From positions 1 to 64,000 of the forward strand of contig NZ_AMPG01000006.1 of NCBI RefSeq assembly GCF_000299415.1: DNA of 64,000 nt, read 5' to 3'. Each line of letters starts with the position of its first letter. Position 1 is the stretch's first letter. Both the position numbers and the translations under genes were made by a program. Positions 27,499 to 35,425 of this stretch are shown in pieces. The notes under the pieces were generated by a model. The model was not told the DNA's origin, searched no databases, and saw nothing but the letters and a program-made list of their open reading frames with translations. Source of the DNA: Candidatus Microthrix parvicella Bio17-1. GTDB taxonomy: Bacteria; Actinomycetota; Acidimicrobiia; Acidimicrobiales; Microtrichaceae.

Positions 27499-28536
27499 TT
27501 ACAGCTGCGTGCGCAGGGCCATGACGGCCTCGTGCACCAGGTTGCCGAGGAGCGAATAGGAGCGCCAGGCGGGGAACGTGGGGTCCCACGGAACTGGCGG
27601 TGGCTGCTCGTCATGGTCGATTTCCAGGTTGGTGCCCATGACCAGACGAACGTCGTTGAATGTCCGCATCCAGGCGGCGAGCGTATCGGCGTCGATGATG
27701 CGCTCGCCCAGCGAGGCCTGCATTGATTGGAGTGCGTTGCGTCGCCCCATCATGAGGTCGTCCCGGGTTAGCGAGGCGAACTCGGCCGAGCGAATTGCCG
27801 CATCGGGGTCAACATCGCCGTAGCCGGGAGGAAACAGCGGCGCCAGGTCGGGTGTGTCCTCGGCAAGCCGCTGCTGCTGTTCGGCCAGCACACGTGCAAC
27901 CAGCACACGCTCGCCGCGGCGCAGACGCACCCGAAACCGGCCGTCGTCCATTGGTACAAATCGTCTCCACATGGCGTGGTGAAACTCCTCGGACGTCCGT
28001 TGCAACCACCGGCCTTGTTGGGCCACCGCAGACTCGTCGGTGGTGGCGGCCACTATGGCAGCGATCACTGCACCATCGTGAGCAGCCCCAAACGCAGCGC
28101 CCAGATCCTCGCCGGCCAGCGTGCGACCATCGCAGACCTCGGCGAGTGTTCCCAGCGCGTGCTCCATGGCCGCCATCAACTGCTGGTGGTTGAAGTGCTG
28201 CCCGCCCTCTGGATTTTGGTGGGCCAATTCGGGCAACTCCTGGGTGAGCCGGTGTGCGAGTGACCGTGTCACTGCGCAAAGCCGATCTGGAAGCTGTTCG
28301 TCGATCGCCCAGCCACTCCACGCCAGGGTGGTGCCCGGAGCCACGCCGGACAGCCCGCCAGCGGCGTCATCGGCGGCGTCATCGGCGGCATCATCGTGCT
28401 CGACGGCGTCATTGCCGGATGCGGCTTCGGCGTCGTCCTGGACGTTGTCACCCCACGCCCCATCCGGGCCCTCCGCGGTCATCACCGGCACGAACCAGGG
28501 CCGCTCGCCATCAGGTGGCGCACCGGGTTCCGTCAC
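27499..28536 (-). CDS. DUF2017-family protein with N-terminal extension
   Basis: This is a 345-residue protein. The part after about residue 195 (RFRVRLRRGERVLVARVL, then FASLTRDDLMMGRRNAL and WMRTFNDVRLVMGTNLEID, partial) matches the DUF2017 family, which lies beside clpS in actinobacteria and has no proven function. The first ~190 residues are an acidic, Ala/Asp-rich stretch followed by a helical region I do not recognise. The GTG start is 16 bases after clpS. A shorter protein from an internal start cannot be excluded. Confidence 0.75.
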   Translation of the reverse strand: MTEPGAPPDGERPWFVPVMTAEGPDGAWGDNVQDDAEAASGNDAVEHDDAADDAADDAAGGLSGVAPGTTLAWSGWAIDEQLPDRLCAVTRSLAHRLTQELPELAHQNPEGGQHFNHQQLMAAMEHALGTLAEVCDGRTLAGEDLGAAFGAAHDGAVIAAIVAATTDESAVAQQGRWLQRTSEEFHHAMWRRFVPMDDGRFRVRLRRGERVLVARVLAEQQQRLAEDTPDLAPLFPPGYGDVDPDAAIRSAEFASLTRDDLMMGRRNALQSMQASLGERIIDADTLAAWMRTFNDVRLVMGTNLEIDHDEQPPPVPWDPTFPAWRSYSLLGNLVHEAVMALRTQL

Positions 28537-28552
28537 GGCGGGGGCCGGGTGG

Positions 28553-28864
28553 TCACGAATCCTGCTCCATCGTTGCCCACAGGCCGTGCTCGTGCAGACG
28601 GGAAACGTCGAGCTCGCACCGCTCCCGGGTGCCGGTGGCCACGGTGGCTCGGCCCAACTGGTGCACGTCCAGCATCAATCTGGTGGCCTTCTCCTTTGAA
28701 AAACCAAACAGTGACTGAAAGACGAAGGTGACGTACTCCATCAGGTTGATCGGGTCGTTCCAGACGATGACCACCCATGGGCGGTCCAACGAGAGTGATT
28801 CATCGACCTCGGTGCGTTCGAGGGTGTCGGGTGCCGTGGTGCTCAGTGACGATCCGCGGATCAT
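28553..28864 (-). CDS. clpS: ATP-dependent Clp protease adaptor ClpS
   Basis: This is a 103-residue adaptor that brings N-end-rule substrates to ClpAP or Clp[20 protein letters not shown] carries the Asn-Asp binding pocket. [12 protein letters not shown] and the final [19 protein letters not shown] (partial) are typical of the family. The ATG overlaps the ctaA stop (ATGA), which fixes the start and suggests co-transcription with ctaA. Confidence 0.95.
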   Translation of the reverse strand: MIRGSSLSTTAPDTLERTEVDESLSLDRPWVVIVWNDPINLMEYVTFVFQSLFGFSKEKATRLMLDVHQLGRATVATGTRERCELDVSRLHEHGLWATMEQDS

Positions 28865-29913
28865 TCCGTCGACGCCCACGGGAGGAGCGGACGGGCACCG
28901 GGTGTGACCGGGGTGAGCAGCACGAGGCGGGTGACCGCTACGACCAGCAGGGTGACCCCGACGATGTGGGCCGCCACCAACACCGGGGGCACGCCCAGGG
29001 CGTACTGCGTGTAGCCGATGGCGCCTTGGGCGAGGGTGAGCAGCACGATGATCTGAGCCCGGAAGGTCGTGGGGCCGTCGCCGCTCCGGCCTGCCTCAAT
29101 CGCCAGCCAGACCACGGCACCCACCAGTAGCCAGGCGGTGAGCGAGTGCAGCCGGACGACCGAGGTGAGGTTGAAGCCAAACCGCGGGGCGGTGGCATCG
29201 CCGGCGTGCGGCCCGGTGCCGGTGACCACCGGGCCGGTCAGTACCACCAGAGCCAAGGCGGCGCCCGCCGACCTGGCAGCGACGCTGACGCGAGGGAGCG
29301 CACCGGGCTTGACGGGCGATGGCCCGCCTGCCCCGTCGGCGTCGCCGGCGCGCACGTGCAACACGGTGGCCGACCACACCAGCACCATCGAGATCAGAAA
29401 GTGACCAATGACCACCGCCGGGTTCAGGTCGGTCAACACGGTGACGCCGCCCCAAACGATCTGGGCCACCACGCCCGCCACCAACGACCAGGCCCAGACC
29501 GTGAGACTGCGACGGTACGGCCGGCGGCGAACGGCGCCGAGCACCGCAGCGGCGACCGCCACCGAGACTGCGCCGGTGAACAGGCGGTTGGCCTGCTCGA
29601 CGCCTTGGTGACCGGACAGCGTGCCGATGACCTCGGTGTCGGAGCATCGGGGCCAGTCTGCACAGCCAAGGCCGGATCCGGTGAGCCGCACGGCGGCGCC
29701 GGTCAGGACGATGATGCCGAGGAGCAGCAGTGCCGCAAAGGTGAACCTGCGGTAGGCGCGGGGGCTCACCGGTTGACGAACGAACCCGGTCATCTTGCGA
29801 AGCGCGGAGGCCGAACCGCCAGGGTTCTGGGCCCCGGTGCCGTCCGTCGCCGCCCGTTCGGAAGCGCTGTCCTCGCCCGCTCGCAGGCTTGGTTGGATGG
29901 GACCGGGGTTCAC
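28861..29913 (-). CDS. ctaA: Heme A synthase
   Basis: This 350-residue, eight-helix protein oxidises heme O to heme A for cytochrome oxidase. The Cys pair [10 protein letters not shown] (C84, C90), Glu106 in GVEQANRLF, and His171, His256 and His316 match the known functional positions. The first heme-ligand-type His of the family (the EYxHR site) is Asn109 here. The GTG at 29913 is chosen because TAGCCT lies seven bases upstream. An ATG at 29793 would give 310 residues. It is divergent from ctaB. Confidence 0.92.
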   Translation of the reverse strand: MNPGPIQPSLRAGEDSASERAATDGTGAQNPGGSASALRKMTGFVRQPVSPRAYRRFTFAALLLLGIIVLTGAAVRLTGSGLGCADWPRCSDTEVIGTLSGHQGVEQANRLFTGAVSVAVAAAVLGAVRRRPYRRSLTVWAWSLVAGVVAQIVWGGVTVLTDLNPAVVIGHFLISMVLVWSATVLHVRAGDADGAGGPSPVKPGALPRVSVAARSAGAALALVVLTGPVVTGTGPHAGDATAPRFGFNLTSVVRLHSLTAWLLVGAVVWLAIEAGRSGDGPTTFRAQIIVLLTLAQGAIGYTQYALGVPPVLVAAHIVGVTLLVVAVTRLVLLTPVTPGARPLLPWASTE

Positions 29914-29920
29914 GGCCGTC

Positions 29921-29926
29921 AGGCTA
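29921..29926 (-). promoter_or_regulatory. -10 element of ctaA
   Basis: On the minus strand TAGCCT stands seven bases before the GTG at 29913, with no Shine-Dalgarno. This is the main argument for that start. Confidence 0.45.
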
Positions 29927-29988
29927 GCGCTGGGTTGGCGTTGCCTCGATGGCAGGTTGTTGCTTGGCCACCGGCCGTCGGCGGGGCG

Positions 29989-29994
29989 TACCCT
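29989..29994 (+). promoter_or_regulatory. -10 element of ctaB
   Basis: TACCCT lies seven bases before the ctaB ATG, again without a Shine-Dalgarno. ctaA and ctaB thus diverge from an 88-bp region with two facing leaderless-type starts. Confidence 0.45.
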
Positions 29995-30001
29995 TGACGC
30001 G

Positions 30002-30943
30002 ATGGCGACGGCAACACACCTCACTCACACGACGCCGTCTGCGGTCGCGGGCTCGAGCGCTAGAGGGTGGAGTGCGATCGGGGCGTACGTGGCGCTCACC
30101 AAACCCCGGATCATCGAACTGTTGTTGATCGAGACCGTGCCGGTGATGATCGTCGCGCAGCGTGGCCTGCCGTCGATCTGGCTCATGGTGGCCACCGTGG
30201 TCGGGGGCACGCTGTCGGCGGGCGGAGCCAACGCCGTCAACATGTTCATCGACCGTGACATCGACGCCAAGATGAAGCGCACGGCAAACCGCCCCCTGGT
30301 GACCGGAGCGGTCACCCCACGCAACGCCCTGATCTTCGCGCTGACGATCGAGGTGGTTGCCGTGACCCTGCTGTGGTTTGCGGTCAATCCGCTCAGCGCC
30401 ATGCTGGCGTTCGCCTCGTTTGCGTTTTACGTGGGCGTGTACTCGATGTGGCTGAAACGTCGATACTCCTCGAACATCGTCATCGGTGGCGCCGCAGGGG
30501 CAGGTCCGGTGCTGATTGGCTGGGCGGCCGTCACCGGCTCGCTGGGCTGGGCGCCATGGTTGCTGTTCCTGCTGATCTTCCTGTGGACGCCGCCACACTT
30601 CTGGGCGCTGGCGGTGAAGTACCGCGAGGACTACGCCTCGGTCAACGTGCCGATGCTGCCATCGGTCACGACGCTGAACGTCACCGCCCGCAAGATCCTC
30701 GCCTACACGCTGGCCCTGGTGGTGGTGTCGCTGGTGCTGGCACCGGTGGCCGACCTGGGTTGGATCTACATGGGGGCGGCCCTGATCAGCGGTGGAGTGT
30801 TCATCTGGTCTGCACTTGCTGTGCTGCGAACACCCACTCCCGCTGCGGCGATGAGGCTGTTCGGATGGTCGATCACCTATATCACTGTCCTGTTCGGGGC
30901 GATGGCCGTCGACCAGTTGGCAGGGCTGGGCTGGCCCTGGTGA
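30002..30943 (+). CDS. ctaB: Protoheme IX farnesyltransferase (heme O synthase)
   Basis: This is a 313-residue UbiA-family membrane enzyme that adds the farnesyl tail to heme b. The first Asp motif is NMFIDRDIDAKMKRTANRPL. The second is in KYREDYASVNVPMLP. About eight membrane segments are predicted. The frame extends upstream, but the ATG at 30002 fits the family length and has a -10 seven bases away. Confidence 0.96.
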   Translation: MATATHLTHTTPSAVAGSSARGWSAIGAYVALTKPRIIELLLIETVPVMIVAQRGLPSIWLMVATVVGGTLSAGGANAVNMFIDRDIDAKMKRTANRPLVTGAVTPRNALIFALTIEVVAVTLLWFAVNPLSAMLAFASFAFYVGVYSMWLKRRYSSNIVIGGAAGAGPVLIGWAAVTGSLGWAPWLLFLLIFLWTPPHFWALAVKYREDYASVNVPMLPSVTTLNVTARKILAYTLALVVVSLVLAPVADLGWIYMGAALISGGVFIWSALAVLRTPTPAAAMRLFGWSITYITVLFGAMAVDQLAGLGWPW

Positions 30944-31089
30944 CCCAGTCTCCCCTGGTCGACGGTTTTCCAACCGCCGGTCTTCTGGGAGTAATGTCCG
31001 CATCGGTCGCGCCGTCGAGCACAGCACGACCCTGAACGGCACAGCAACACGAACCATGAATCACTCTGACGTCGAGGTAGGGAACGGAC

Positions 31090-32724
31090 ATGGCAGTAAC
31101 CGACACCACGGTTGAGGCGCCCCCTGCCGCACCACCCGCGCTGGCAGCGGCAAAGCCCGAGAGCCGGCCGCAGGCGGCCGCAGCCGAGTTGACCGCGATC
31201 GAGCATTACCTCGGTGCCGTCGACCACAAGCGTCTGGGACGGCGGTTCACGCTGGCGGCGCTGCTGGTGACCGCAGGTCTGTTCGTGGCACGGGCGGTGG
31301 GCTGGGCCGGCGCCAACAGCGCTGATCCACTGCTGGGCACATGGTCGGTGCAGGTTCGACAGTCGGCAGACATCGCCGTCATCGTGCTCGGGGTGATGGC
31401 CCTCATCGTGGGACTCGCCATCTATGTGGTGCCGCTTCAGGTTGGCGCCCGCGGCATTTCGTTCCCACGGTTGGTGGCGCTGTCGTATTACTCATGGCTG
31501 ATCTCCACGGTGCTGTACGTCGTGTCGATCCTCGGTGACGGGGGTCTGGGCGGTAACTCCTACGAGATGGGGCGCCTCGGGATCTTTTCGCTCGCAGCCG
31601 GCGCGGTTTCGCTGTTGGGCGGCATGATCGCAGTGATGACCACGGTGCTCACGTTGCGGGCTCCCGGGATGACGCTTGCCCGCACCCCGATGTTCGCCTA
31701 CTCGATGTTGGTGTCGGGGGCGCTGTGGCTCGCAACGGTCCCGGCGATTGTGGCGGTCGGCGTGCTGATGCAGGCCAATCGTGCCGAAGCAGGCGCCATC
31801 AAGATTGGCGCCGTTGCGGACCTGCGATTTCTTGGCTGGCAACCTGCGATCTGGATCATCGCCATCCCGGTGATCGGCTTGGCCGTCGACGTTCTGCCGG
31901 TGGCCACCGGCGCCCGCCTGATGCAGCGCTTCGTCTTTCGAGGTCTGATCGTCGTACTTGGCGTCGCCTCTTTCGGGGTCTGGGCGGTCGACCCCAACCT
32001 GGCGGTCAACACATTTGTCTGGGCTGCACTGGCCGTGCTGGCCCTCGTGGCGGTGTTGGCCACCCTGGCAGGGTTGCTTCCGCAACTTCGTCGACTCAGC
32101 GGCGCTCCGGCCGCCCCAGACGCCCTGGTTGGTGTGCTGGCAGCACTGGGGCTCCTCGCATTGGCCGGCATCGTCGGAACTTTGGCAGCACTCAATACCT
32201 ACGGCGGCGGTGAGGACGGGCTGCTGGGTTTGCCTGCGGTCAACGGACTGATCGACGGTCAATCCAACATGATCCTCGGTGGTGCGGTCGCCGGTTTGTT
32301 GGCTGCCCTCGCCTTCTGGGGCGTCAAGTTCACGGGTTCCATGCCTGCCAAGGGCGCAGCGGCGGGCATGGCGCTGCTGGCTGCGCTTGGCGGCCTGCTG
32401 GCTGGCGTGGGCGGAGTGATCGACGCTGTTGCATCCATCGATGGCGGCGCCGGTGCGCCTGAGACGGCCGGTTGGCTGATTGCAGCGGGTTCGGTCCTGC
32501 TGGCGCTGAGCGTTCTGGGTGCCGCCGGTGGGTTGGCTGCCGGGCTGCGCGGAGGTGAGTCTGATGGTCCTGTCGATCCATTCGACGGTCACACGCTGGA
32601 GTGGCTCACGTCCTCTCCGCCGAGCACAAACAACTTCGATGACGAGTTGCCCGAGGTGGTCTCCGCCTCGCCGCTGCTGGACGCTCGTGAGGCGTCCGGC
32701 ACTGCCGAAGGGAGCGAGCAATGA
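31090..32724 (+). CDS. Heme-copper oxidase subunit I paralogue lacking all metal ligands
   Basis: This is a 544-residue protein with about 12 hydrophobic segments. It aligns by eye with the true CtaD at 35426: VDHKRLG (44-50) with VDHKRIG, YVVPLQVGARGISFPR (112-127) with YIIPLQIGARDVAFPR, LRAPGM (189-194) with MRAPGM, and a C-terminal HTLEWL with RTLEWT. The catalytic residues are gone. The helix II heme His is Ala93, HPEVY is QPAIW (251-255), the copper HH pair is VD (300-301), and the AHFH heme pair falls in DGQS (389-392). It therefore cannot bind heme or CuB in the normal way. It is likely a structural or assembly component. A gagg site precedes the ATG. Confidence 0.85.
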   Translation: MAVTDTTVEAPPAAPPALAAAKPESRPQAAAAELTAIEHYLGAVDHKRLGRRFTLAALLVTAGLFVARAVGWAGANSADPLLGTWSVQVRQSADIAVIVLGVMALIVGLAIYVVPLQVGARGISFPRLVALSYYSWLISTVLYVVSILGDGGLGGNSYEMGRLGIFSLAAGAVSLLGGMIAVMTTVLTLRAPGMTLARTPMFAYSMLVSGALWLATVPAIVAVGVLMQANRAEAGAIKIGAVADLRFLGWQPAIWIIAIPVIGLAVDVLPVATGARLMQRFVFRGLIVVLGVASFGVWAVDPNLAVNTFVWAALAVLALVAVLATLAGLLPQLRRLSGAPAAPDALVGVLAALGLLALAGIVGTLAALNTYGGGEDGLLGLPAVNGLIDGQSNMILGGAVAGLLAALAFWGVKFTGSMPAKGAAAGMALLAALGGLLAGVGGVIDAVASIDGGAGAPETAGWLIAAGSVLLALSVLGAAGGLAAGLRGGESDGPVDPFDGHTLEWLTSSPPSTNNFDDELPEVVSASPLLDAREASGTAEGSEQ

Positions 32725-33299
32725 GCACCATCCCCGCCGAGGTGACGCCCGCGGTGTTGCCCAAACGCCGCCAGACGGTGGCGGGTGCGGCCTTCGCCGC
32801 AGCCTCATCCGCCATGCTGGTGGTCCTGTTGCTTGGCAACTACCTGGAGATTCGCTCCGCCTCGGAGAAGTTCTTTGACGGCGTCTCGATGCCGCTCGCT
32901 CAGCCCAACGTGATGTTCTGGGGTCTTGGCCTCTCGGTGCTGTCGATCCAATGGGCGGTGTGGGCCATCGCCAGGGACGAGCGGTCTCAGGCCTATTGGG
33001 CCATCGGGATTACAGCGCTGCTGGGGCTGTCGTTTCTCAACAGCACCTGGTACTTGATGTCGCAAAGTGACCTGGCGGTTGGCGTCCAACCCGAGGCCGG
33101 CGCAACCTTCGCCGTGGTGGGAGCGCATGTCGCCATGGTGCTGGTGGGCCTCTTGATGGTGGCCGTCATGGCCTTCCGCACATTTGGTGGACAGTTCTCC
33201 AGCCGCTATCCCGACGGATGGTCGGCGGCTGCGCTCTATTGGCATACCACGGTCGGCGTGTACGTACTGGTTTGGTACGCCGTCTACGTCACGAAGTGA
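32721..33299 (+). CDS. Cytochrome oxidase subunit III-like membrane protein
   Basis: This is a 192-residue protein with about five membrane helices. The end (GAHVAMVLVGLLMV ... ALYWHTTVGVYVLVWYAVYV) resembles the last helices of CtaE (GFHGVHVSFGILML ... LYWHFVDVVWILIF), including the YWH. The N-terminal half is more divergent. The ATGA overlap with the preceding subunit I paralogue implies that the two act together. A role as partner of the ligand-free subunit is inferred. Confidence 0.75.
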   Translation: MSTIPAEVTPAVLPKRRQTVAGAAFAAASSAMLVVLLLGNYLEIRSASEKFFDGVSMPLAQPNVMFWGLGLSVLSIQWAVWAIARDERSQAYWAIGITALLGLSFLNSTWYLMSQSDLAVGVQPEAGATFAVVGAHVAMVLVGLLMVAVMAFRTFGGQFSSRYPDGWSAAALYWHTTVGVYVLVWYAVYVTK

Positions 33300-33312
33300 G
33301 GCGAAGGCACCC

Positions 33313-34206
33313 ATGATCAACACAGGGTCACGTACCTACTTTGGCCTCGCAATCGGGGCCTTCATTTCAGCCGTGCTGTATGGCTTCATCACCAACACCA
33401 TGGACGCGGGCACGTGGAGCACACTTGCCGGCGACGGTGCGGTGGGCGCTGTTCTCGGTCCGTTGACGTTCGGCTACAAGGGCGGCGTCGGCGACCACTT
33501 TGGCTATGCCGCGTTGATGGGTTTTGCTGGGCTCAGCGTCGGCCTGGGCGCGCTGACCACCGCATTTCGAGACGGCGACGCCGTGTCGATCGTGGAGGTG
33601 GAAGCACCTGACCGTTCCTACGTCGACCAGCCGCCCATGGATGTCGTGCCCTGGCCTGCACTGTTTGCCCTTGCCCTCGGTATCGCAGTGGTCGGCCTGT
33701 CGTTCCAGCCGTTTCTCTTTGGTCTGGGTTTGTTCGCTGCGTTCCTGATCGGTGCCGAGTGGACACTGACCGTCTGGAGCGAGCGCACCTCGGCCGATCC
33801 GGAGGTCAACCGCACGGCGCGCCGCCGGGTTTTGTGGCCTCTTGAGGTGCCGGTGGGCGTTGCGGTCGGTCTTGGCATCGTGGTGTTTGCGCTTTCCCGT
33901 CTCTTCCTGGCCACCGCCGGTATGGGCGCAGCGATCATTGCCGCCGGGTTGGCGCTGGCCGTCATGTCCACCGCATTCGCGCTGTCGGCTCGGCCCACCA
34001 TCAATCGTGGCGTCGTGTTGGCCGTGGTGATCCTGTTTGGCGTCATCGTGATCGGCGCCGGCATCTGGGGCGGTCTGGCCGACGATCACAAAGAGCATCC
34101 CGAGGACAATGAGGCCGCCTGGCTGCTGGTGGACAACCAGGGCCAGACTGGTGCGATGCCGTCCTCGATCTCTGCACCGGGGCCATCCGCCCTGGTGGCA
34201 GCGTAA
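33313..34206 (+). CDS. Multi-pass membrane protein of the oxidase operon
   Basis: This is a 297-residue protein with about seven or eight membrane segments and no recognised catalytic motif. The first ~160 residues (short helix, glycine-rich loop, then PWPALFALALGIAVVGL) recall the layout of the small actinobacterial oxidase subunit IV, but the similarity is weak. The second half adds three or four helices and a hydrophilic tail. It lies 13 bases after the subunit III-like gene and 21 before ctaC, so it is probably an accessory subunit of the same complex. Confidence 0.6.
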   Translation: MINTGSRTYFGLAIGAFISAVLYGFITNTMDAGTWSTLAGDGAVGAVLGPLTFGYKGGVGDHFGYAALMGFAGLSVGLGALTTAFRDGDAVSIVEVEAPDRSYVDQPPMDVVPWPALFALALGIAVVGLSFQPFLFGLGLFAAFLIGAEWTLTVWSERTSADPEVNRTARRRVLWPLEVPVGVAVGLGIVVFALSRLFLATAGMGAAIIAAGLALAVMSTAFALSARPTINRGVVLAVVILFGVIVIGAGIWGGLADDHKEHPEDNEAAWLLVDNQGQTGAMPSSISAPGPSALVAA

Positions 34207-34227
34207 GCACTTGTTCCAACTCGACCG

Positions 34228-35403
34228 ATGGACCCTTCTATGAACCTCCTCAGCAGACTTCCCGCACCGGTTCGCCGCACCGTGCACGGCGTGGTTGGCG
34301 TCGCCTTGGTGGCGGCGTTGGCGTCGTGTGGCAACCAGGACACCTATCCGCTGACCACCCTCAGCCCCAAGGGACAGCAGGCGGACACGATCCACACCCT
34401 CGTCAAGCCGATCTTCATCATCGCCGGCGTGGTGTTTGTCGTCGTGCAGGTGGTGATCGTGGTCATCGTGATCAAGTTCCGCCGTCGCCGGGGCGAAGAG
34501 CATGGTGAGAACGACCCGGTGCAGATCCATGGCAACACCCCGCTCGAGCTCACTTGGACTGCTCTGCCGGCGATCCTGCTGGCTGGTCTGGCCGTCCTGA
34601 ACGTCCAGACGATCTTCAAGCTGGAGCAGCGGGTTCCAGACGCCATCCATGTCGACGTGTACGGACAGCAGTGGTGGTGGGAGTATCGATACGACCTCGA
34701 CTCCGATGGTCAACCCGACATCATCACCGCAAACCAGATGGTGGTACCGGCGGGCCGTCAAGTTGAACTGAATATCCGCAGCCGCGACGTCATCCATTCG
34801 TTCTGGATCCCCGCGCTGAATGGAAAGATGGATGCCAGTCCAGGCTCCACACACTTCATGGCCATCAATGCCAACAAGCCAGGCATTTACGAAGGTCAGT
34901 GCACCGAATTCTGTGGACTGTCGCACGGTTACATGCGCATGGAGGTCAAGGCCTTGACCCCGGCGGACTACGACCAGTGGGTGACCGATCAGACCGCGTC
35001 CCCCGCAGAGCCGGGCAACAAGTTGGCCGAGGAGGGTCGCACGGCCTTTCTGTCGCAGTGCGCCTACTGCCACCAGGTGAACGGATTGACGGCCGAGGGC
35101 GAGTACAGCAATGCGGGGCCGGTGGCCGACTACAAGGGCCTCGACGGCAAAGCCGTGCCCACCGTCCGACCCGGCGTGGCGCCAAACCTCACTCACCTGA
35201 TGTCCAGGGAGCGCTTTTCGGGCAACATGTTCCCCCTTCACTACGAGGACGGAAAGCCCGATGAGGGCAACCTCAAGGACTGGCTGACAGATCCAAAAGC
35301 CATGAAACCGATGATGCCCGACAACCAGCAGGGCATGCCGAACCTCAACCTCGACCCGGCCACAATCGATGCCCTGGTCGCCTATCTCGTCACCCTCAAC
35401 TGA
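34228..35403 (+). CDS. ctaC: Cytochrome c oxidase subunit II fused to cytochrome c (caa3 type)
   Basis: This is a 391-residue lipoprotein (LASC lipobox, Cys34) with two membrane helices (~62-83, ~109-130). The CuA site is complete: His190, then C225-x-E227-x-C229, His233 and Met236 (QCTEFCGLSHGYM). A C-terminal cytochrome c domain has CAYCH (278-282). It accepts electrons and passes them to CtaD. The fusion marks a caa3-type oxidase. The ATG at 34228 or one four codons later could be the start. Confidence 0.95.
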   Translation: MDPSMNLLSRLPAPVRRTVHGVVGVALVAALASCGNQDTYPLTTLSPKGQQADTIHTLVKPIFIIAGVVFVVVQVVIVVIVIKFRRRRGEEHGENDPVQIHGNTPLELTWTALPAILLAGLAVLNVQTIFKLEQRVPDAIHVDVYGQQWWWEYRYDLDSDGQPDIITANQMVVPAGRQVELNIRSRDVIHSFWIPALNGKMDASPGSTHFMAINANKPGIYEGQCTEFCGLSHGYMRMEVKALTPADYDQWVTDQTASPAEPGNKLAEEGRTAFLSQCAYCHQVNGLTAEGEYSNAGPVADYKGLDGKAVPTVRPGVAPNLTHLMSRERFSGNMFPLHYEDGKPDEGNLKDWLTDPKAMKPMMPDNQQGMPNLNLDPATIDALVAYLVTLN

Positions 35404-35425
35404 CCCAACGGATCGAAGGACCAAC

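Noticed and set aside
31090-32724. Calling this gene a functional cbb3-type or aa3-type subunit I
   Set aside because: None of the required heme and CuB histidines is present, although the overall sequence is related.
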